Positions 34,314 through 47,600 of a DNA stretch of 64,000 bases are shown piece by piece (positions within the stretch are counted from its first letter, which is position 1; every line of letters starts with the position of its first letter). The DNA lies in contig DIHT01000149.1 of NCBI GenBank assembly GCA_002420305.1, forward strand, positions 1 to 64,000, read 5' to 3'. Below the pieces are notes generated by a model that was not told the DNA's origin, ran no database searches, and worked only from the letters and a program-made list of their open reading frames with translations. The translations under genes and the position numbers were made by a program. This stretch comes from Akkermansiaceae bacterium UBA5689. Lineage in GTDB: Bacteria > Verrucomicrobiota > Verrucomicrobiia > Verrucomicrobiales > Akkermansiaceae.

Positions 34314-37300
34314 TTATTCCACGTAAATCATTTCGTTGGAAGCGAGCAGGGCGTGACAGAGATCTATCATGGCGGGCTCCTCCCTGCCGCCATAGCTCGC
34401 AGTTTGTTTTCGGAGGAATTTCTTCAGTTGTGCTCTCCGCTCTGGAGATGGCAGGGCGCCGTGCGCCCGGCAAACAGCACTCCCAACCGGGTCGCTACTT
34501 CCGAGAACTATTTTTGCGAAGTGAGCTGCCATTTCACGGATCTGGGGACTGTTTATAAAGACGAGTGCCTGCGAGGGAGTGGTGGTAATGGCACGCCGAC
34601 CCTGGCTTGTCATGGTGTCCGGCCAGTCAAAGAGCTGCATCATGGGAATCAATTTACTGCGCTTGACGGAAAAGTAGATGCTGCGGCGTTTCATGCCTTG
34701 ATCCAGAGTGCCAGCTCCATACATCCGGCGATCTATCATCCCGCTAACAGCTAGAGCGTTATCCCGGAGAACCTCTGCCTCAAGGCGGCGGGGACTGCGC
34801 TTCCACCAATAGCTATTAGAGGGGTCCAGTGCCTTATTAGGCTCACTCTCTGTAGAGCCCATCTGATAAGCGGCGGTCATCATGATCTTCTTGTGGAGTC
34901 GTTTGAGTGTCCATCCGTTCGCGATGAGATCATGGGCGAGATAATCCAGAAGAGCTGGGTGGGTAGGCTTGCTTCCCTGAAATCCAAAGTCGTTTACGGA
35001 TTCTACGATGCCTCGTCCAAAATGATGGTACCAGAGGCGGTTCACAATGACCCTCGCAAGAAGGTGCCCAGCTCCATGGTCTACGTCGGTGATCCATTTC
35101 GCTACCATGCTTCGCTTCATCGAAGTCCGGGAGCCGGGAGGCTGTTCTACGGCCCAGTAGTCGGCGGTTTTATTGTTCCGAGTGAGAACTTCGAGGAAGT
35201 CGACCGGGGCTATCCCATTTTTCTGGGCAGGATCGCCGCGGACCAGATAGTAACTTTCCTTATAAAAATCAGGCACTTTTCCACTATTGGTGTGATGTCG
35301 CATCGGCTTCAGGCCTTCCGTGCATATCATCACCTTTTCCTTTTTACCTACGGGCCGAGTGGATTCGAGAGCTGCGACTCGGCTCTGGATGCTGGCCCAG
35401 TCAGGGTCCAGCTGGAGGTACAGCTCAAGCATTCGCGGTTGGTCTGCCTTCTGGTCTGCTCTTTCGGAAGCTCTACCAAGAGTGAGTAGTTCCTTTCGAG
35501 CGTTCTTTTGTGGATCCTTGTCCCCCTCAACCAGTGGAAGGTGAGCCGGGGGTCGGGCACTAACTGAAATTCTGAGCCGCCCGATGGCATGTTGACTGTT
35601 GAGCTCGAAGTGCAGTTTCAGGGAGAGTCGCCTCCCAGGACCTTTGATGAGGTCCGGGTTACTGATCTCAAAGACGGTGGCATGGTCCTTTCCGAATTGA
35701 GGATCGATCGCCCAGCCGGTTCTGCTGTTTCCATCAATGATACGGTCGACATGAAGCTGGGAGCTCTGGTTGAAGGTGGCGCGTGGGTCCGTGAGTTCAA
35801 GAGTTCGGCTACCTGCCGTCACCTCAAGATTTGAAAGCCCAATATTTCCATTGCTTGCGCGGCCCGGCCCTCCTCGCTTCATTGAGGGATGACTCAGGGC
35901 CTCGATTCTCAGAGCTCGGATCTGCTCGATGGGGGAGGTCGCTACGAAGGTGTAGACATCAGAGGATGGGTTAGGGCCACTAGCGAGATAGGAGCCGTCT
36001 TTCAGGCGCTGGAAGGTAGCACCTCCTTTTGAAACGAGGGGCTCTGCGATTAGTGTAGACCATGATGAATCCTCCTTCTCAATTTGTTGGGCAAGATTTT
36101 TTCTCAGCCACGCGTCGAGTCTCTTCGGTGCTTTTTCTTTTCTGAAGAGATTCGCTTCATCGTCCAGTTTAGCCATGGCGAGATTGAATGCCTTTATTGC
36201 TTCTCCGGTCGGCTTGCTGATCTCGAGGTCGACTTCGGTTCGGACAGTTTGTGTGAACGCACTGAGCAGCTCGTAGTAATCTTTCGTGGGAATTGGATCG
36301 TACTTGTGATCATGGCATCGGGCGCATCCAACCGTGGTTGCAAGCATGGCGGATCCCATCGTTGCAACCATGTCATCGGTAGCATCAAATCGAATACGCT
36401 CAGCCTCGCTCAGGGTTATCTGGGTCGGATAAACGCCGGCCCCCAGAAATCCTGTCGCAGCGAGCGCCTCGGGATTGTCGGGATCCAGTTCGTCTCCTGC
36501 GATCTGCCATTGAACAAAAGTATTGTAGGGCATGTCCGAGTTCAGGGCTCGAATCACAAAGTCGCGGAAATGAAATGCGTATTTGCGATCGTAGTCATGC
36601 TCGAAACCGTGGCTCTCTGCGAATCTCGCGACATCCAGCCAGTGTCTGGCCCAGCGTTCGCCGTAGCCAGGGCGATTGAGGAGTCCTGTGATAAGCTTTT
36701 CGTATGCTTCCGGGTCCTTGTTATCGACAAAGGAGTCAATTTCCTCGGGAGTCGGGGGAAGACCTATGAGATCGAGATAGGCTCGACGGATGAGTTTTTC
36801 GGGAGCAATTGGGCCGGCTGCTTTGAGCCCGTGTTCATCATGACTTGCAAGCAGGTAGCGATCGATCGCGGATTGCTCCTTATGGTTCTTGGTGGGAGGA
36901 GCACGCAGTTCCAGGGGAGCATAAGCCCAATAGCGCCGGTCCTCAGGAGTCACCTGCATAGGCGCTTTCCCTGCCGGACTTTTTTCCAGCAGCGGTTTGT
37001 CGTAGGCGGCGCCCAGAATGATCCACTCCTCAATAGCTGCGATCGCCGCAGCGGGCAGTTTTGGTTTCTTAGGAGGCATCGCGATCTCTTGTTCTAGATG
37101 AGCGACTGCGAGAAAGAGGAGGCTTTCCATTGGTTTACCCGGGACGACTGCCACTCCCTGATCGCCACCTTTCATGAGAGCTTCCCTTGTGACGAGATCG
37201 AGCCCGGACTTGGTCTTCTCTCCACCATGACAGCGCAGGCAGTGCTCCTTCAGGATAGGGCTTACAGTTTTGTCGAAAAGAGCCTGGCTGGCCGCCATCT

Positions 37301-37379
37301 TTGTTGCGTGGTCCTGCTCGACTGCCAGGGCCATCCGAGCCAGGGAGAGAATCACAAGAATGGATCGCACGATGGGCAT
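34314..37379 (-). CDS. PSD1 / cytochrome c-domain protein (DUF1549-DUF1553)
   Basis: A secreted 1021-residue protein. It has a signal peptide (1-19), a planctomycete-type cytochrome c domain with CLRCH at 47-51, then DUF1549 (IDRYLLASHDEHGLKAAGP, RRAYLDLIGLPPTPEEID, RWARHWLDVARFAESHG) and a second CARCHDHKYDPI haem-like motif. The C-terminal DUF1553 block has NRLWYHHFGRGIVESVNDFG and later RRSIYFSVKRSKL. A middle segment (about 470-640) looks like a carbohydrate-binding or laminin-like insert. With DUF1501 it forms a two-gene operon of unknown chemistry. Confidence 0.92.
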   Translation of the reverse strand: MPIVRSILVILSLARMALAVEQDHATKMAASQALFDKTVSPILKEHCLRCHGGEKTKSGLDLVTREALMKGGDQGVAVVPGKPMESLLFLAVAHLEQEIAMPPKKPKLPAAAIAAIEEWIILGAAYDKPLLEKSPAGKAPMQVTPEDRRYWAYAPLELRAPPTKNHKEQSAIDRYLLASHDEHGLKAAGPIAPEKLIRRAYLDLIGLPPTPEEIDSFVDNKDPEAYEKLITGLLNRPGYGERWARHWLDVARFAESHGFEHDYDRKYAFHFRDFVIRALNSDMPYNTFVQWQIAGDELDPDNPEALAATGFLGAGVYPTQITLSEAERIRFDATDDMVATMGSAMLATTVGCARCHDHKYDPIPTKDYYELLSAFTQTVRTEVDLEISKPTGEAIKAFNLAMAKLDDEANLFRKEKAPKRLDAWLRKNLAQQIEKEDSSWSTLIAEPLVSKGGATFQRLKDGSYLASGPNPSSDVYTFVATSPIEQIRALRIEALSHPSMKRGGPGRASNGNIGLSNLEVTAGSRTLELTDPRATFNQSSQLHVDRIIDGNSRTGWAIDPQFGKDHATVFEISNPDLIKGPGRRLSLKLHFELNSQHAIGRLRISVSARPPAHLPLVEGDKDPQKNARKELLTLGRASERADQKADQPRMLELYLQLDPDWASIQSRVAALESTRPVGKKEKVMICTEGLKPMRHHTNSGKVPDFYKESYYLVRGDPAQKNGIAPVDFLEVLTRNNKTADYWAVEQPPGSRTSMKRSMVAKWITDVDHGAGHLLARVIVNRLWYHHFGRGIVESVNDFGFQGSKPTHPALLDYLAHDLIANGWTLKRLHKKIMMTAAYQMGSTESEPNKALDPSNSYWWKRSPRRLEAEVLRDNALAVSGMIDRRMYGAGTLDQGMKRRSIYFSVKRSKLIPMMQLFDWPDTMTSQGRRAITTTPSQALVFINSPQIREMAAHFAKIVLGSSDPVGSAVCRAHGALPSPERRAQLKKFLRKQTASYGGREEPAMIDLCHALLASNEMIYVE

Positions 37380-37516
37380 CCCGCAGAGTCACCCCCTGAT
37401 GTCGAAGTGGCAAGTCCCCAAGATGGGCGACCCGCACCCTTATCCAGAGAATCCCTGCAGCCGCGGCTCTAGGTAACCCCGGGAGAAAATCGTCCCACCC
37501 CCAATCTGTGATTCGT

Positions 37517-40018
<2,502 letters not shown>

Positions 40019-40178
40019 GCCTGAGGTTGTAACCGGGGATTACGATGATTGAACGCGAAAGTTATTCACAGAGCCTATCCAGAGAGAAACAGCATACCGT
40101 TTTGGATGTCCGGATCAGGGTCTGCTGACCTTGAACAGGTGTTTGTGATCGCGTGAGAGCTTGCTAGGATCAGGAATC

Positions 40179-40952
40179 ATGAAATTCGCTCTCTTGCTCC
40201 TCCTTGCGATAGCAGGCGCACCTGGGTTGCCCTTATTGGCTGGTGAGAAGTGGGACCAGGATAAGGCGAAAAGTATGATCGCCAAGGTGCTGGAGGTGGA
40301 AAAGGCAGGAGGGTTGCCATGGAATCGTATTCCTTGGAGGATCCAGGCCCAAAGTGCGCTGCAGGAATCCCGGGCCACGGGAAAGCCACTGTTTATCTTT
40401 TTTTTCGTGCCACAGTCCGGTCCACCAACAGAACCTTGTGGGTTGGAGGGCCGACTTCTTCGAACGCATGTGCTTTCAGAGCCAAAGATCATCGAAATGG
40501 TGAAGGCGCGATGCATACCTATGAAAATACGGCTGGAGAAGGGAGAGGATTACCCCGTTGATTGGCCGGCACTGAAACACTGGGCTACAGCTTTCAAGTT
40601 TTCCAACGAAAGGGGATTTGCCGGGTGTTCAGTAATTAGCTCTGACCTCGCGATCGAATTTGGAAATAGCGGCTCGGCAAGAATCTACGAGCTCCTGAGT
40701 TCGCCGGCCTTTGATTCGGAAGCGATTCTCGGGATGTTGAAGCGGGCGATGGAACGGGTCAATGAGGAGCGATCAATCCTCGTCCAGCGAGGTATCAGCA
40801 ACGAAGAACGACGGGCAGAGATTCTGCGGTTTCGCAAAGGGGTCACTCGAGCCGTTCGCAGCGAAGGGAGAAGAAATCTTCCCCCCGCAGGATATTCCCT
40901 GGAGCAAGCTCTTGAATTGTATCGGGTGGCTGGAGTCGAGGCTACGAAATAG
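40179..40952 (+). CDS. thioredoxin-fold-like secreted protein without CXXC
   Basis: A 257-residue exported protein; ATG 40179 follows CAGGA and gives a signal peptide of about 22 residues (MKFALLLLLAIAGAPGLPLLAG). Residues about 45-130 look thioredoxin-like (ALQESRATGKPLFIFFFV ... RTHVLSEPKIIEMVKARCIPMKI). Where relatives have CxxC this one has QSGPPTEPC, leaving one Cys. It therefore cannot act as a normal disulfide oxidoreductase. The C-terminal third is helical and charged. It is followed 61 bp later by the b562-like gene and is probably co-transcribed with it. No family name is secure. Confidence 0.6.
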   Translation: MKFALLLLLAIAGAPGLPLLAGEKWDQDKAKSMIAKVLEVEKAGGLPWNRIPWRIQAQSALQESRATGKPLFIFFFVPQSGPPTEPCGLEGRLLRTHVLSEPKIIEMVKARCIPMKIRLEKGEDYPVDWPALKHWATAFKFSNERGFAGCSVISSDLAIEFGNSGSARIYELLSSPAFDSEAILGMLKRAMERVNEERSILVQRGISNEERRAEILRFRKGVTRAVRSEGRRNLPPAGYSLEQALELYRVAGVEATK

Positions 40953-41013
40953 GCCGTGTGGATCTACCGAGGCGGTTGACAAGGCCGGCGGTCTTGGCGA
41001 GTAGTTATCTGTT

Positions 41014-41472
41014 ATGAAAAACCAGCCATTTTGTGTGATCCTTGCCCTTATCACTATCCTGGGCCTTTCAGACCCGGGAGTCGCTGCAGATAGTGACGCT
41101 CCAGAGAAAGAGGCTCCGCCAAAGGATATGGCCGAGGCGATGGACGCAATGAGTGGATCGCTTAAATTACTGCGCCGACTGAAGCGTGATCCCGATCGAT
41201 GGACTAAAAGTGCAGCGATGGTCGCAAAGGGATCATCTGTCGTGATTTCAGCAATGAGAATGATACCACGGGAAATTCAGGATCTCCCTGATGGACCCGC
41301 CAAGCTAAAGGCACTTGCGGATTCACGAAGACTCATGGGGCTAACACTCGCCGGGTATGGGCGCCTGGAGTTAGCTTTCCTCGCGGAGAGTGAGGAGCAA
41401 GTAGAAGAAGCTCTTGATTTTCTGAAAGAGATCAAAGCTGAATCCCACGAGAAATATAACCGGGGCCAATAG
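41014..41472 (+). CDS. cytochrome b562-like periplasmic protein
   Basis: A 152-residue protein with a signal peptide (cleavage near AAD at residue 25). The mature part is all-helical and matches cytochrome b562 in layout: AMDAMSGSLKLLRRL aligns with the first helix, whose Met is the axial haem ligand, and the C-terminal KAESHEKY aligns with the helix carrying the His ligand. It could thus bind haem b in the periplasm, or be an apo relative such as CpxP-type helical proteins. Context (a thioredoxin-like partner) hints at redox or copper/oxidative stress, but this is weak. Confidence 0.6.
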   Translation: MKNQPFCVILALITILGLSDPGVAADSDAPEKEAPPKDMAEAMDAMSGSLKLLRRLKRDPDRWTKSAAMVAKGSSVVISAMRMIPREIQDLPDGPAKLKALADSRRLMGLTLAGYGRLELAFLAESEEQVEEALDFLKEIKAESHEKYNRGQ

Positions 41473-41528
41473 GCCCCACGCGTAGCGAGCTTCAGGTTAT
41501 CACGGAGAGAGGGACTATTCTTTCAACC

Positions 41529-42185
41529 TCAGCGCACAATACTCACGGGAGTGCCAATGGACAGCATGGTATAGACTGCTGAAGCAACCTTGGATGGTAT
41601 TCGCACGCAGCCATGAGAGGCGGGGTAACGGGGCACCTTGCCTTGGTGCATACCCAGCCCTTTCCAGGTGAGTCGCATCCAGTAAGGCATTACGGCACCC
41701 TTGAACTCTCCACCTTCAGGAACCTCGTCTTCGGTAATGTCGGCGTCGTTCTTGTAGATATTACCCTCGGAATCGTAGATTGTTCCGTAGAGATTTGATT
41801 GCTTTTCACGCTGCACCTTTTCGACGATCCGATACCTGCCCGGAGGCGTTGGAAAGGTTTTTCGGCCGGAGGCAATGGGGTAATCCAATGCGATTTCGTC
41901 GTCGTTATAAATTCGAGCTCTCTGGAGCGAGAGGATAATCTCGACTCGTGTGTTTTCTTCGTTCAAGGCGCCGAAAGCGGTCGTATCCTTATATACCTTG
42001 TAGGTCTTGGGATAAGAAGGTTCTGCGGTGAAGTGGGCATAACTTCCCACAGGGTATGGGTTAACCCACTGCGCTTTCAGGATCTTTACCTGATCGGGAT
42101 TCGGGTCGGGGGTAAGAGAACAACTCGTAATCGCCGGGATGATGGCAGAAAGGAGAGCTAGAAGTATTTTATCAGGAAGATTCAT
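41529..42185 (-). CDS. L,D-transpeptidase (YkuD family) lipoprotein
   Basis: A peptidoglycan cross-linking or protein-anchoring enzyme of 218 residues from ATG 42185; a TTG at 42197 is less likely. The signal ends ITSC, so it is lipid-anchored at Cys18. The catalytic block is GMHQGKVPRYPASHGCVRIP, with the HGCVR cysteine as nucleophile and an upstream His. The domain lies at about 80-215 (IILSLQRARIYNDDEIALDY through the C-terminal TPVSIVR). It stands alone, about 50 bp from mutM on the same strand. Confidence 0.92.
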   Translation of the reverse strand: MNLPDKILLALLSAIIPAITSCSLTPDPNPDQVKILKAQWVNPYPVGSYAHFTAEPSYPKTYKVYKDTTAFGALNEENTRVEIILSLQRARIYNDDEIALDYPIASGRKTFPTPPGRYRIVEKVQREKQSNLYGTIYDSEGNIYKNDADITEDEVPEGGEFKGAVMPYWMRLTWKGLGMHQGKVPRYPASHGCVRIPSKVASAVYTMLSIGTPVSIVR

Positions 42186-42235
42186 ACGAACAGCCAATTC
42201 CTAGCGGGGTTATCGTAACACCGCGGGGAAGAATC

Positions 42236-43111
42236 TCAAGCATCTGATCGTGTCATCGGCTGGCAGCGAGGGCACCACGCGGTTGTCCGAGTTGCAATCG
42301 TGCATCGCTCCAGTGGGGAGTGGCATCTTGGACAGGTTCCTCCGGCCTTCCATCTGTGCTGAAATAGCCAAGAGCTGGGAGGAACCTGCTCGACATAGCT
42401 TCCGGGGGAAAATCCTCTCTTGCCGTCACGAGGCGAGTTTTTGTCGGCCACATGGCGGAGGGCTCCGCGGCAAACTTGCCTGCTTACCCGGCGAATGACG
42501 GCTAGATCAAGCTCCTGCAGTGGAGTCCCTGGAAAGCGGAAAAGCCGCCAGCAGATTTCATCGGCCATCCAGTTTCCTATCCCGGGAAAGATCGATTGGT
42601 CGAGGAGAAGGGCCTTCAAAGAGGTTCCTTTGCGGCGCGTCGTTAACTGCCTCAGGTAGGCGAGGGTAAACCTGGCATGTAAGACCTCGAGAGGGAGTGT
42701 CTCCCAGGGCTTGTGGTTTTGCTGGTGGAGATAGACCCGTCCAAATTGTCGGTAATCCGAGTAAACGAGGGACAGATTTTTCGTTCTTAGAACAAAATGG
42801 TCATGTTTGTCCGGGCAATAATATGGATCTGCAAGGAACAATCGACCAGACATTCCAAGGTGAATTTCCAGATAGATGATAGGGTCTCCAGCCGAGGGTT
42901 TTACGAGAGAATCCGAAAAACCAAAGAGGAGGCGCTTTCCGTGGGTGCGGCTGTCGACCATCATCTTGCGCCTAAGATGTGTTTGGATCTTACCCGCGGG
43001 AGTATCCCTGTAAACCCGGGTTTCAGGATGTGATTCTACAGCGATAACCTCCTGCCTTTGTGCTGGCTCCCAAATCCGACGGGCTAGTTCTACTTCGGCG
43101 AGCTCAGGCAT
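42236..43111 (-). CDS. mutM: formamidopyrimidine-DNA glycosylase (Fpg/Nei family)
   Basis: Excises oxidised purines such as 8-oxoguanine and cuts the resulting abasic site. The mature N-terminal proline nucleophile and Glu are present in MPELAEVELARRIW (the family norm is PELPEVE). A Lys in the beta-hairpin THGKRLLFGF, the helix-two-turn-helix GTSLKALLLDQSIFPGIGNWMADE, and the C-terminal zinc finger CPRCHSPLERC ... CPRC complete it. The length, 291, is slightly over the usual 270. The Fpg versus Nei split cannot be settled from sequence alone. Confidence 0.92.
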   Translation of the reverse strand: MPELAEVELARRIWEPAQRQEVIAVESHPETRVYRDTPAGKIQTHLRRKMMVDSRTHGKRLLFGFSDSLVKPSAGDPIIYLEIHLGMSGRLFLADPYYCPDKHDHFVLRTKNLSLVYSDYRQFGRVYLHQQNHKPWETLPLEVLHARFTLAYLRQLTTRRKGTSLKALLLDQSIFPGIGNWMADEICWRLFRFPGTPLQELDLAVIRRVSRQVCRGALRHVADKNSPRDGKRGFSPGSYVEQVPPSSWLFQHRWKAGGTCPRCHSPLERCTIATRTTAWCPRCQPMTRSDA

Positions 43112-43169
43112 TCCTTTGGCGAGAAAAAATCAAATGTAGATCTGGCGATGTCAAGGAGGGGGCGAGGCA

Positions 43170-44621
43170 CTACCTTGAGATACGTCCCTGCGACTTTTGC
43201 TGAATCCGCTGCAGTAGTTCTGCAGTTTCGGGATGCTCTGGATCCAATGCTTTTGCTCTGTTGAGCAATGAGGCTGCCGGAGCCAGGTTGCGGTTCTGTT
43301 CGATCCAGACGCGGGCAAGTTTCCGGAGTGCCAGTGCGGTATGACCGGGCCGTTCCGGAGCGATCCTACGTATGGCGTCTCGAAGCCGGGTTTCAGCTCC
43401 AGTCGAGTCTCCTACCTGCATCAGGGCCGTAGCGAATTCGATTTGAAATATTGGGCCAAGAACGGATGATCTGTTCGCACCCGGCAAGGTATCCACAAGG
43501 TTTTCTGTCTGCCGGAACAATCTGGAGGCCTTGGTAAAATCGCCCTCGCGAAGGGTCGCAATAGCTAGCTGAGCCACGATGGAAGGGTTGTCAGGATAGT
43601 CAAAATGCGCCTTTTCCAAGGTTAAACGCGCCTTGCGGGAATTTCCGGAGTCAAGAAGCCGCTTGGCGAGTTGGAGAAAATCGGTTGGAGCTCCCCCAGT
43701 AATTCTCAGGACCTCAGCTTGATGATGAAGGGAAGGGCCAAGCTGGCCCTTCCGGGAGTAAAATTGAGCGAGGGCCTTGTGGGCCAGAGGCTGATCCGAA
43801 TCAATTTGAAGTGTTGTATGCAAGGTTCGAAGTGCGGCATCCTCATCCCGATTGTAAAGCTGCAGGAGTCCAGCCCGGATCCGTAGGCCCAGAGAATCAG
43901 GTTGAATCTCCACGTGCTTTTCGAGGATGTCGATCGCTTCTGCAAGCTGCCCATTTTTTTGATAATGGTCAGAAGCGCGGCGCGCAGCCACCGGCAGGTG
44001 GAGCCCTGTCTCAATGATTTTCTCGATGATGAGATGGAGTGCGTCCTCCAGTTGTTTTGAGCCACCCGGGAGAAGCGTTTTTACCAAGGGATCGAGAGCG
44101 ATCCAGTGTTCGGCGCCGGCACTTGTGACCGTCAGCTGATCACGGAGGACCTCAAGAGATTGATTTCTCTGGCCGAGATTCTCGTGCAGGTGAATAAGAC
44201 GAGTATAAACCTCAGGGTGATTGGGAAACCGTAGATTTGCTTTGGATAAAATATCCATCATGGAATTCCGTGCAGCCTCGTCAGTGGAGACCTGCCTCTT
44301 CAGGAAATCAGCGAAGTATAATTGAGGATCCAGTTGCAGGGGATGGTTTTCAGCATACTGACGCAGAGTTCTCGTGGCTGCCGGCTGGTCTCCGGTTTGT
44401 TCCTGTAGAGAAGCCGCTTTCTGCGCGAGCACAAATGAGTGTGAATCGCGTTCCAGAGCAGTCTCGAAGTGTAGTCTTGCGGATGCTGGAGCACCGTCTA
44501 ACTCCGCAAAAACTCCCCGGGCATACTCTTCCAGGGCAGTTTGAGCAGGCGCGTCCTGCCCGGGGTGGGCAGAGAGCGGCAAAAAAAAGAGCGAAGGGAG
44601 AGCGACAAAGGCGGCGGTCAT
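43170..44621 (-). CDS. exported TPR-repeat protein
   Basis: A 483-residue protein of tetratricopeptide repeats with a signal peptide (MTAAFVALPSLFFLPLSAHP). I use ATG 44621; a GTG at 44708 would overlap the upstream gene and prefix the signal. TPR units recur from about residue 25 to the end (for example EYARGVFAELDGAPASARLHFETAL, read in parts, and AKALDPEHPETAELLQRI). The start codon sits in the loop of a perfect 10-bp GC hairpin (44610-44632), and the GAGG upstream lies in the stem. Partner unknown. Confidence 0.8.
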   Translation of the reverse strand: MTAAFVALPSLFFLPLSAHPGQDAPAQTALEEYARGVFAELDGAPASARLHFETALERDSHSFVLAQKAASLQEQTGDQPAATRTLRQYAENHPLQLDPQLYFADFLKRQVSTDEAARNSMMDILSKANLRFPNHPEVYTRLIHLHENLGQRNQSLEVLRDQLTVTSAGAEHWIALDPLVKTLLPGGSKQLEDALHLIIEKIIETGLHLPVAARRASDHYQKNGQLAEAIDILEKHVEIQPDSLGLRIRAGLLQLYNRDEDAALRTLHTTLQIDSDQPLAHKALAQFYSRKGQLGPSLHHQAEVLRITGGAPTDFLQLAKRLLDSGNSRKARLTLEKAHFDYPDNPSIVAQLAIATLREGDFTKASRLFRQTENLVDTLPGANRSSVLGPIFQIEFATALMQVGDSTGAETRLRDAIRRIAPERPGHTALALRKLARVWIEQNRNLAPAASLLNRAKALDPEHPETAELLQRIQQKSQGRISR

Positions 44622-44683
44622 AGACCGCCGCCTCGATGAGATATAATCAGGAGCGTTTTTCCGGCCCTCTTGACCAGGGTTAC

Positions 44684-47600
44684 TCACTTTACCTTCAGCG
44701 TTCCCCACATGAGCTGGCCGTGCCCTGGGTAGGTGCAGACGAATTCGTAGTCCCCAGGTGTCGCGGGGAGAGTGAGGTAAAGGGTAAACCGGCGCCCGGG
44801 CGCTACCTGTGGGGTAGAACCGAGGAGAGCAGGACTGTCGGGGACAAAATTCTTTTCAATCGCCTTGGCGCCCAAAGCGATAGTTGCCTCAAGAATATTC
44901 TGGCGCGTTCCCGGCTTGATGACAGCGAGGTTATGCATCAAGCCGTCCGGATCATTGTTGGTGAAGGCGATTGCGAGTTGTTCTCCTGCCTTGGCCTCAA
45001 TTTCCTTCTTGTCAAATTTCATGCCCCGCAGAACACCGACTTCAATCCTACGAGCATTGTCATAGCCCTCCGGCACCAAGCGTGCCGGGGCCTTGCTGAG
45101 GGCGTCCAGCTCGGCTTTCATCTTGGCGTCGCTGACCTTCGCAAGGGACTCATTACGGAAGTTATTGATAAAGCCTCCAAAGCTGGCTCCACCCTTGAAG
45201 TTCCGGGCCTTGGCAAACCAGGTGAAGTATTGCTTGCGCAGTTCCGGCGTCCATCCTTCGGAGACATTCTTGAGTGCGAAGACATAGTGGATCTGCTGCC
45301 TCTGTGGGTTGTTGGACTTTTGATTCAAAAAGCTATTTCCATACTGTCCGGAACGCTTGAGAAGTTCATCGTCAAATTCGATCTCCTCGAGGCCGACGGC
45401 TTCCTGACTCAGGAGCGGCACAGTTTTAGCGACCACGGCGGGATCACCGAGGTAGACAAGCATATCCACCAGCTCTCGATTAAGTGCATCAGTCTTAGCG
45501 GGGTAAAGAGGGCTGATCGCCTCGATGACAGACTCGGCAGTGGCGATGTCTGGTTTCCCCATCCGGATAAAGCAGAGGGAGAGAACGCGGAGGGCCTCTA
45601 GTTGCTGTGCTTCGTTCATGGCGGCTGGCGACAGTTGGCTCAATGCGTCAAGCAGCGCCCCTTGATGGCTTGCATCACCTTGTCTGGTCAGGGCGAGAAG
45701 CGCGGTCAAAGAGGTCTGAAGGTTATCTTCATTCAGGGCTTTGGCTGCCCAGTCGCTCACAGGTTGATGTTCGAGGGCAATCCTTGCGGCGTAGCGGATG
45801 AAGCGATCCTCATGCCCGAGGGCGCTCCAGACCTTTTCAATGGAGCCTGCAACGGCCTTACCGTGGTATTGTTCGAGATCACGCCGCGTCTTCCGGAGCG
45901 CTTGAGTGGCCTTTGTGTCCGGGAAGCGCCGGTCCTTGGAGACATCACCGGTGTAGGTCACCCTATAAAGAGCAGACTGGGTTCCCCTGCCCCCGACAGC
46001 GAAATACATGTTGCCATCCTTGCCGATGACCCCGTCTGTAACATTGAGGGGAACACCGGTAACGAATTCCTCCTTGATTCCGCGGTAGCTGGATCCTTCC
46101 GGCGCGAGGTGGATCGCGTAGATCGTTCCGTAGGTCCAGTCAAAGGCGTAGATTGCATGCTGGTAGTCCGCGGGGAAATTGGAACCAAGCCCCGACATTA
46201 CTCCAGTCGGGCAGCCGGGACCGATGTCAACGGTCGGGGGCAGACAATCCGGGTACCAGGCGGGCCATTTGCCCGTCCCTGTGCGCCATCCAAACTCGCT
46301 CCCGCTTGTGCAGTGATAAACTCTGGTTGGGCGATACCAAGGTGTACCGCTATCCCACTCCATATCGGAATCGTAGGTGAACATTTCTCCGTGGGCGTTG
46401 AAGGCCACGTCATACTGGTTCCGAAAGCCCGATGAATAAAAGTTCCATGCTTTACCGTCTGGATCGGTATGCGCGATCCAGCCACCCGGGGCTCGAATAC
46501 CGCGTGCATGTCCCCGGGCATCGGTCATTCTTGGGAGAAGAAGGTCCTCGGCGTAGTTTTTGGGGACGGAGTAGATTTCAGGCTTGGGGGGCTGGGTGTG
46601 ATTACCGCCGAGGACCATGAGCGATTTTCCATCGGGAGTGAGGACGACCGCATGAGGCCCATGTTCGCCGCCACCCTGCAGTCCACGCAGTTTGGTGACC
46701 TTGTCGAGCTGGTCGTCTGCGTTGGTGTCCGTGAGGTAGTAAAGCCCACTGCCATGCCCTCCTACGCCGCCTCCGTTCACGCAGACATAGAGACGATTAA
46801 ATGCCCAGAGCAGTCCATGGCCTCCGCTGATTGGAGCGGGCACCTTTTCCACCTTCAGCTCCTTGCCGAGGGTTATCCGCCAAATCCCTGCCTTGCCCTG
46901 ATCGCTGCAGTAGAGACGGCCCTTATCGTCTATGGCCATGGAGACCCATGAGCCCTGCTGTCCCTTGGGCACCGTATAGATTTTTTCTACTTCAAAGCCC
47001 TCAGGGTGGACTACTGCCTCACCCTTGGAGGCAGGTTTCTTCTTCGCGACCTTCTTGGAGGCGCGATTGAGGACGATGTCCTTAACCTCGATCTTCATCG
47101 GGCTGCCGCCGTGAAGCTGAATTGCGACTACCCCCGAGAGAGAGCGCTTTGCCTTTTGCTCGTCCACCACTTCACTGGTGGTGACGCCGTTGACCTTGTG
47201 GGTAAGAACATTGCCCTTTGCCTGCACCGTGTAAGTATTCCATTCCCCGAGTTTGATGTCTTTCTTCCGGTCGAAATCACCCACGATCGCGCGTTTCCCG
47301 TCGGCAGCGACTTTAATCTTCTGACCCCGTTGGGCGATGATGCCGCGGCCTTTTTCTTCGTACATCATCCCGAGGTAATTCTGGGAAGGGTGCATGTCCA
47401 TCTGGTAGCCACTGACAACCCAGTTGTCCTTGTTGACGAGCTTGGACCGATATTGGATTCCCGAATTGTTGTTTCCGGTTACTCTCGCCTTAAGGGTGAG
47501 CTCAAAATCATCAACGGCCTTTCCCTGGTAGACGAGAAAGGTATTTCCCTTGGTAGGGTTGTCGGCCTTGGTTTCGCCTACAATCACCCCGTCTTCGACG

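Noticed and set aside
36084..37097. 337-residue plus-strand ORF
   Set aside because: It lies opposite the PSD1 gene and has no family resemblance.
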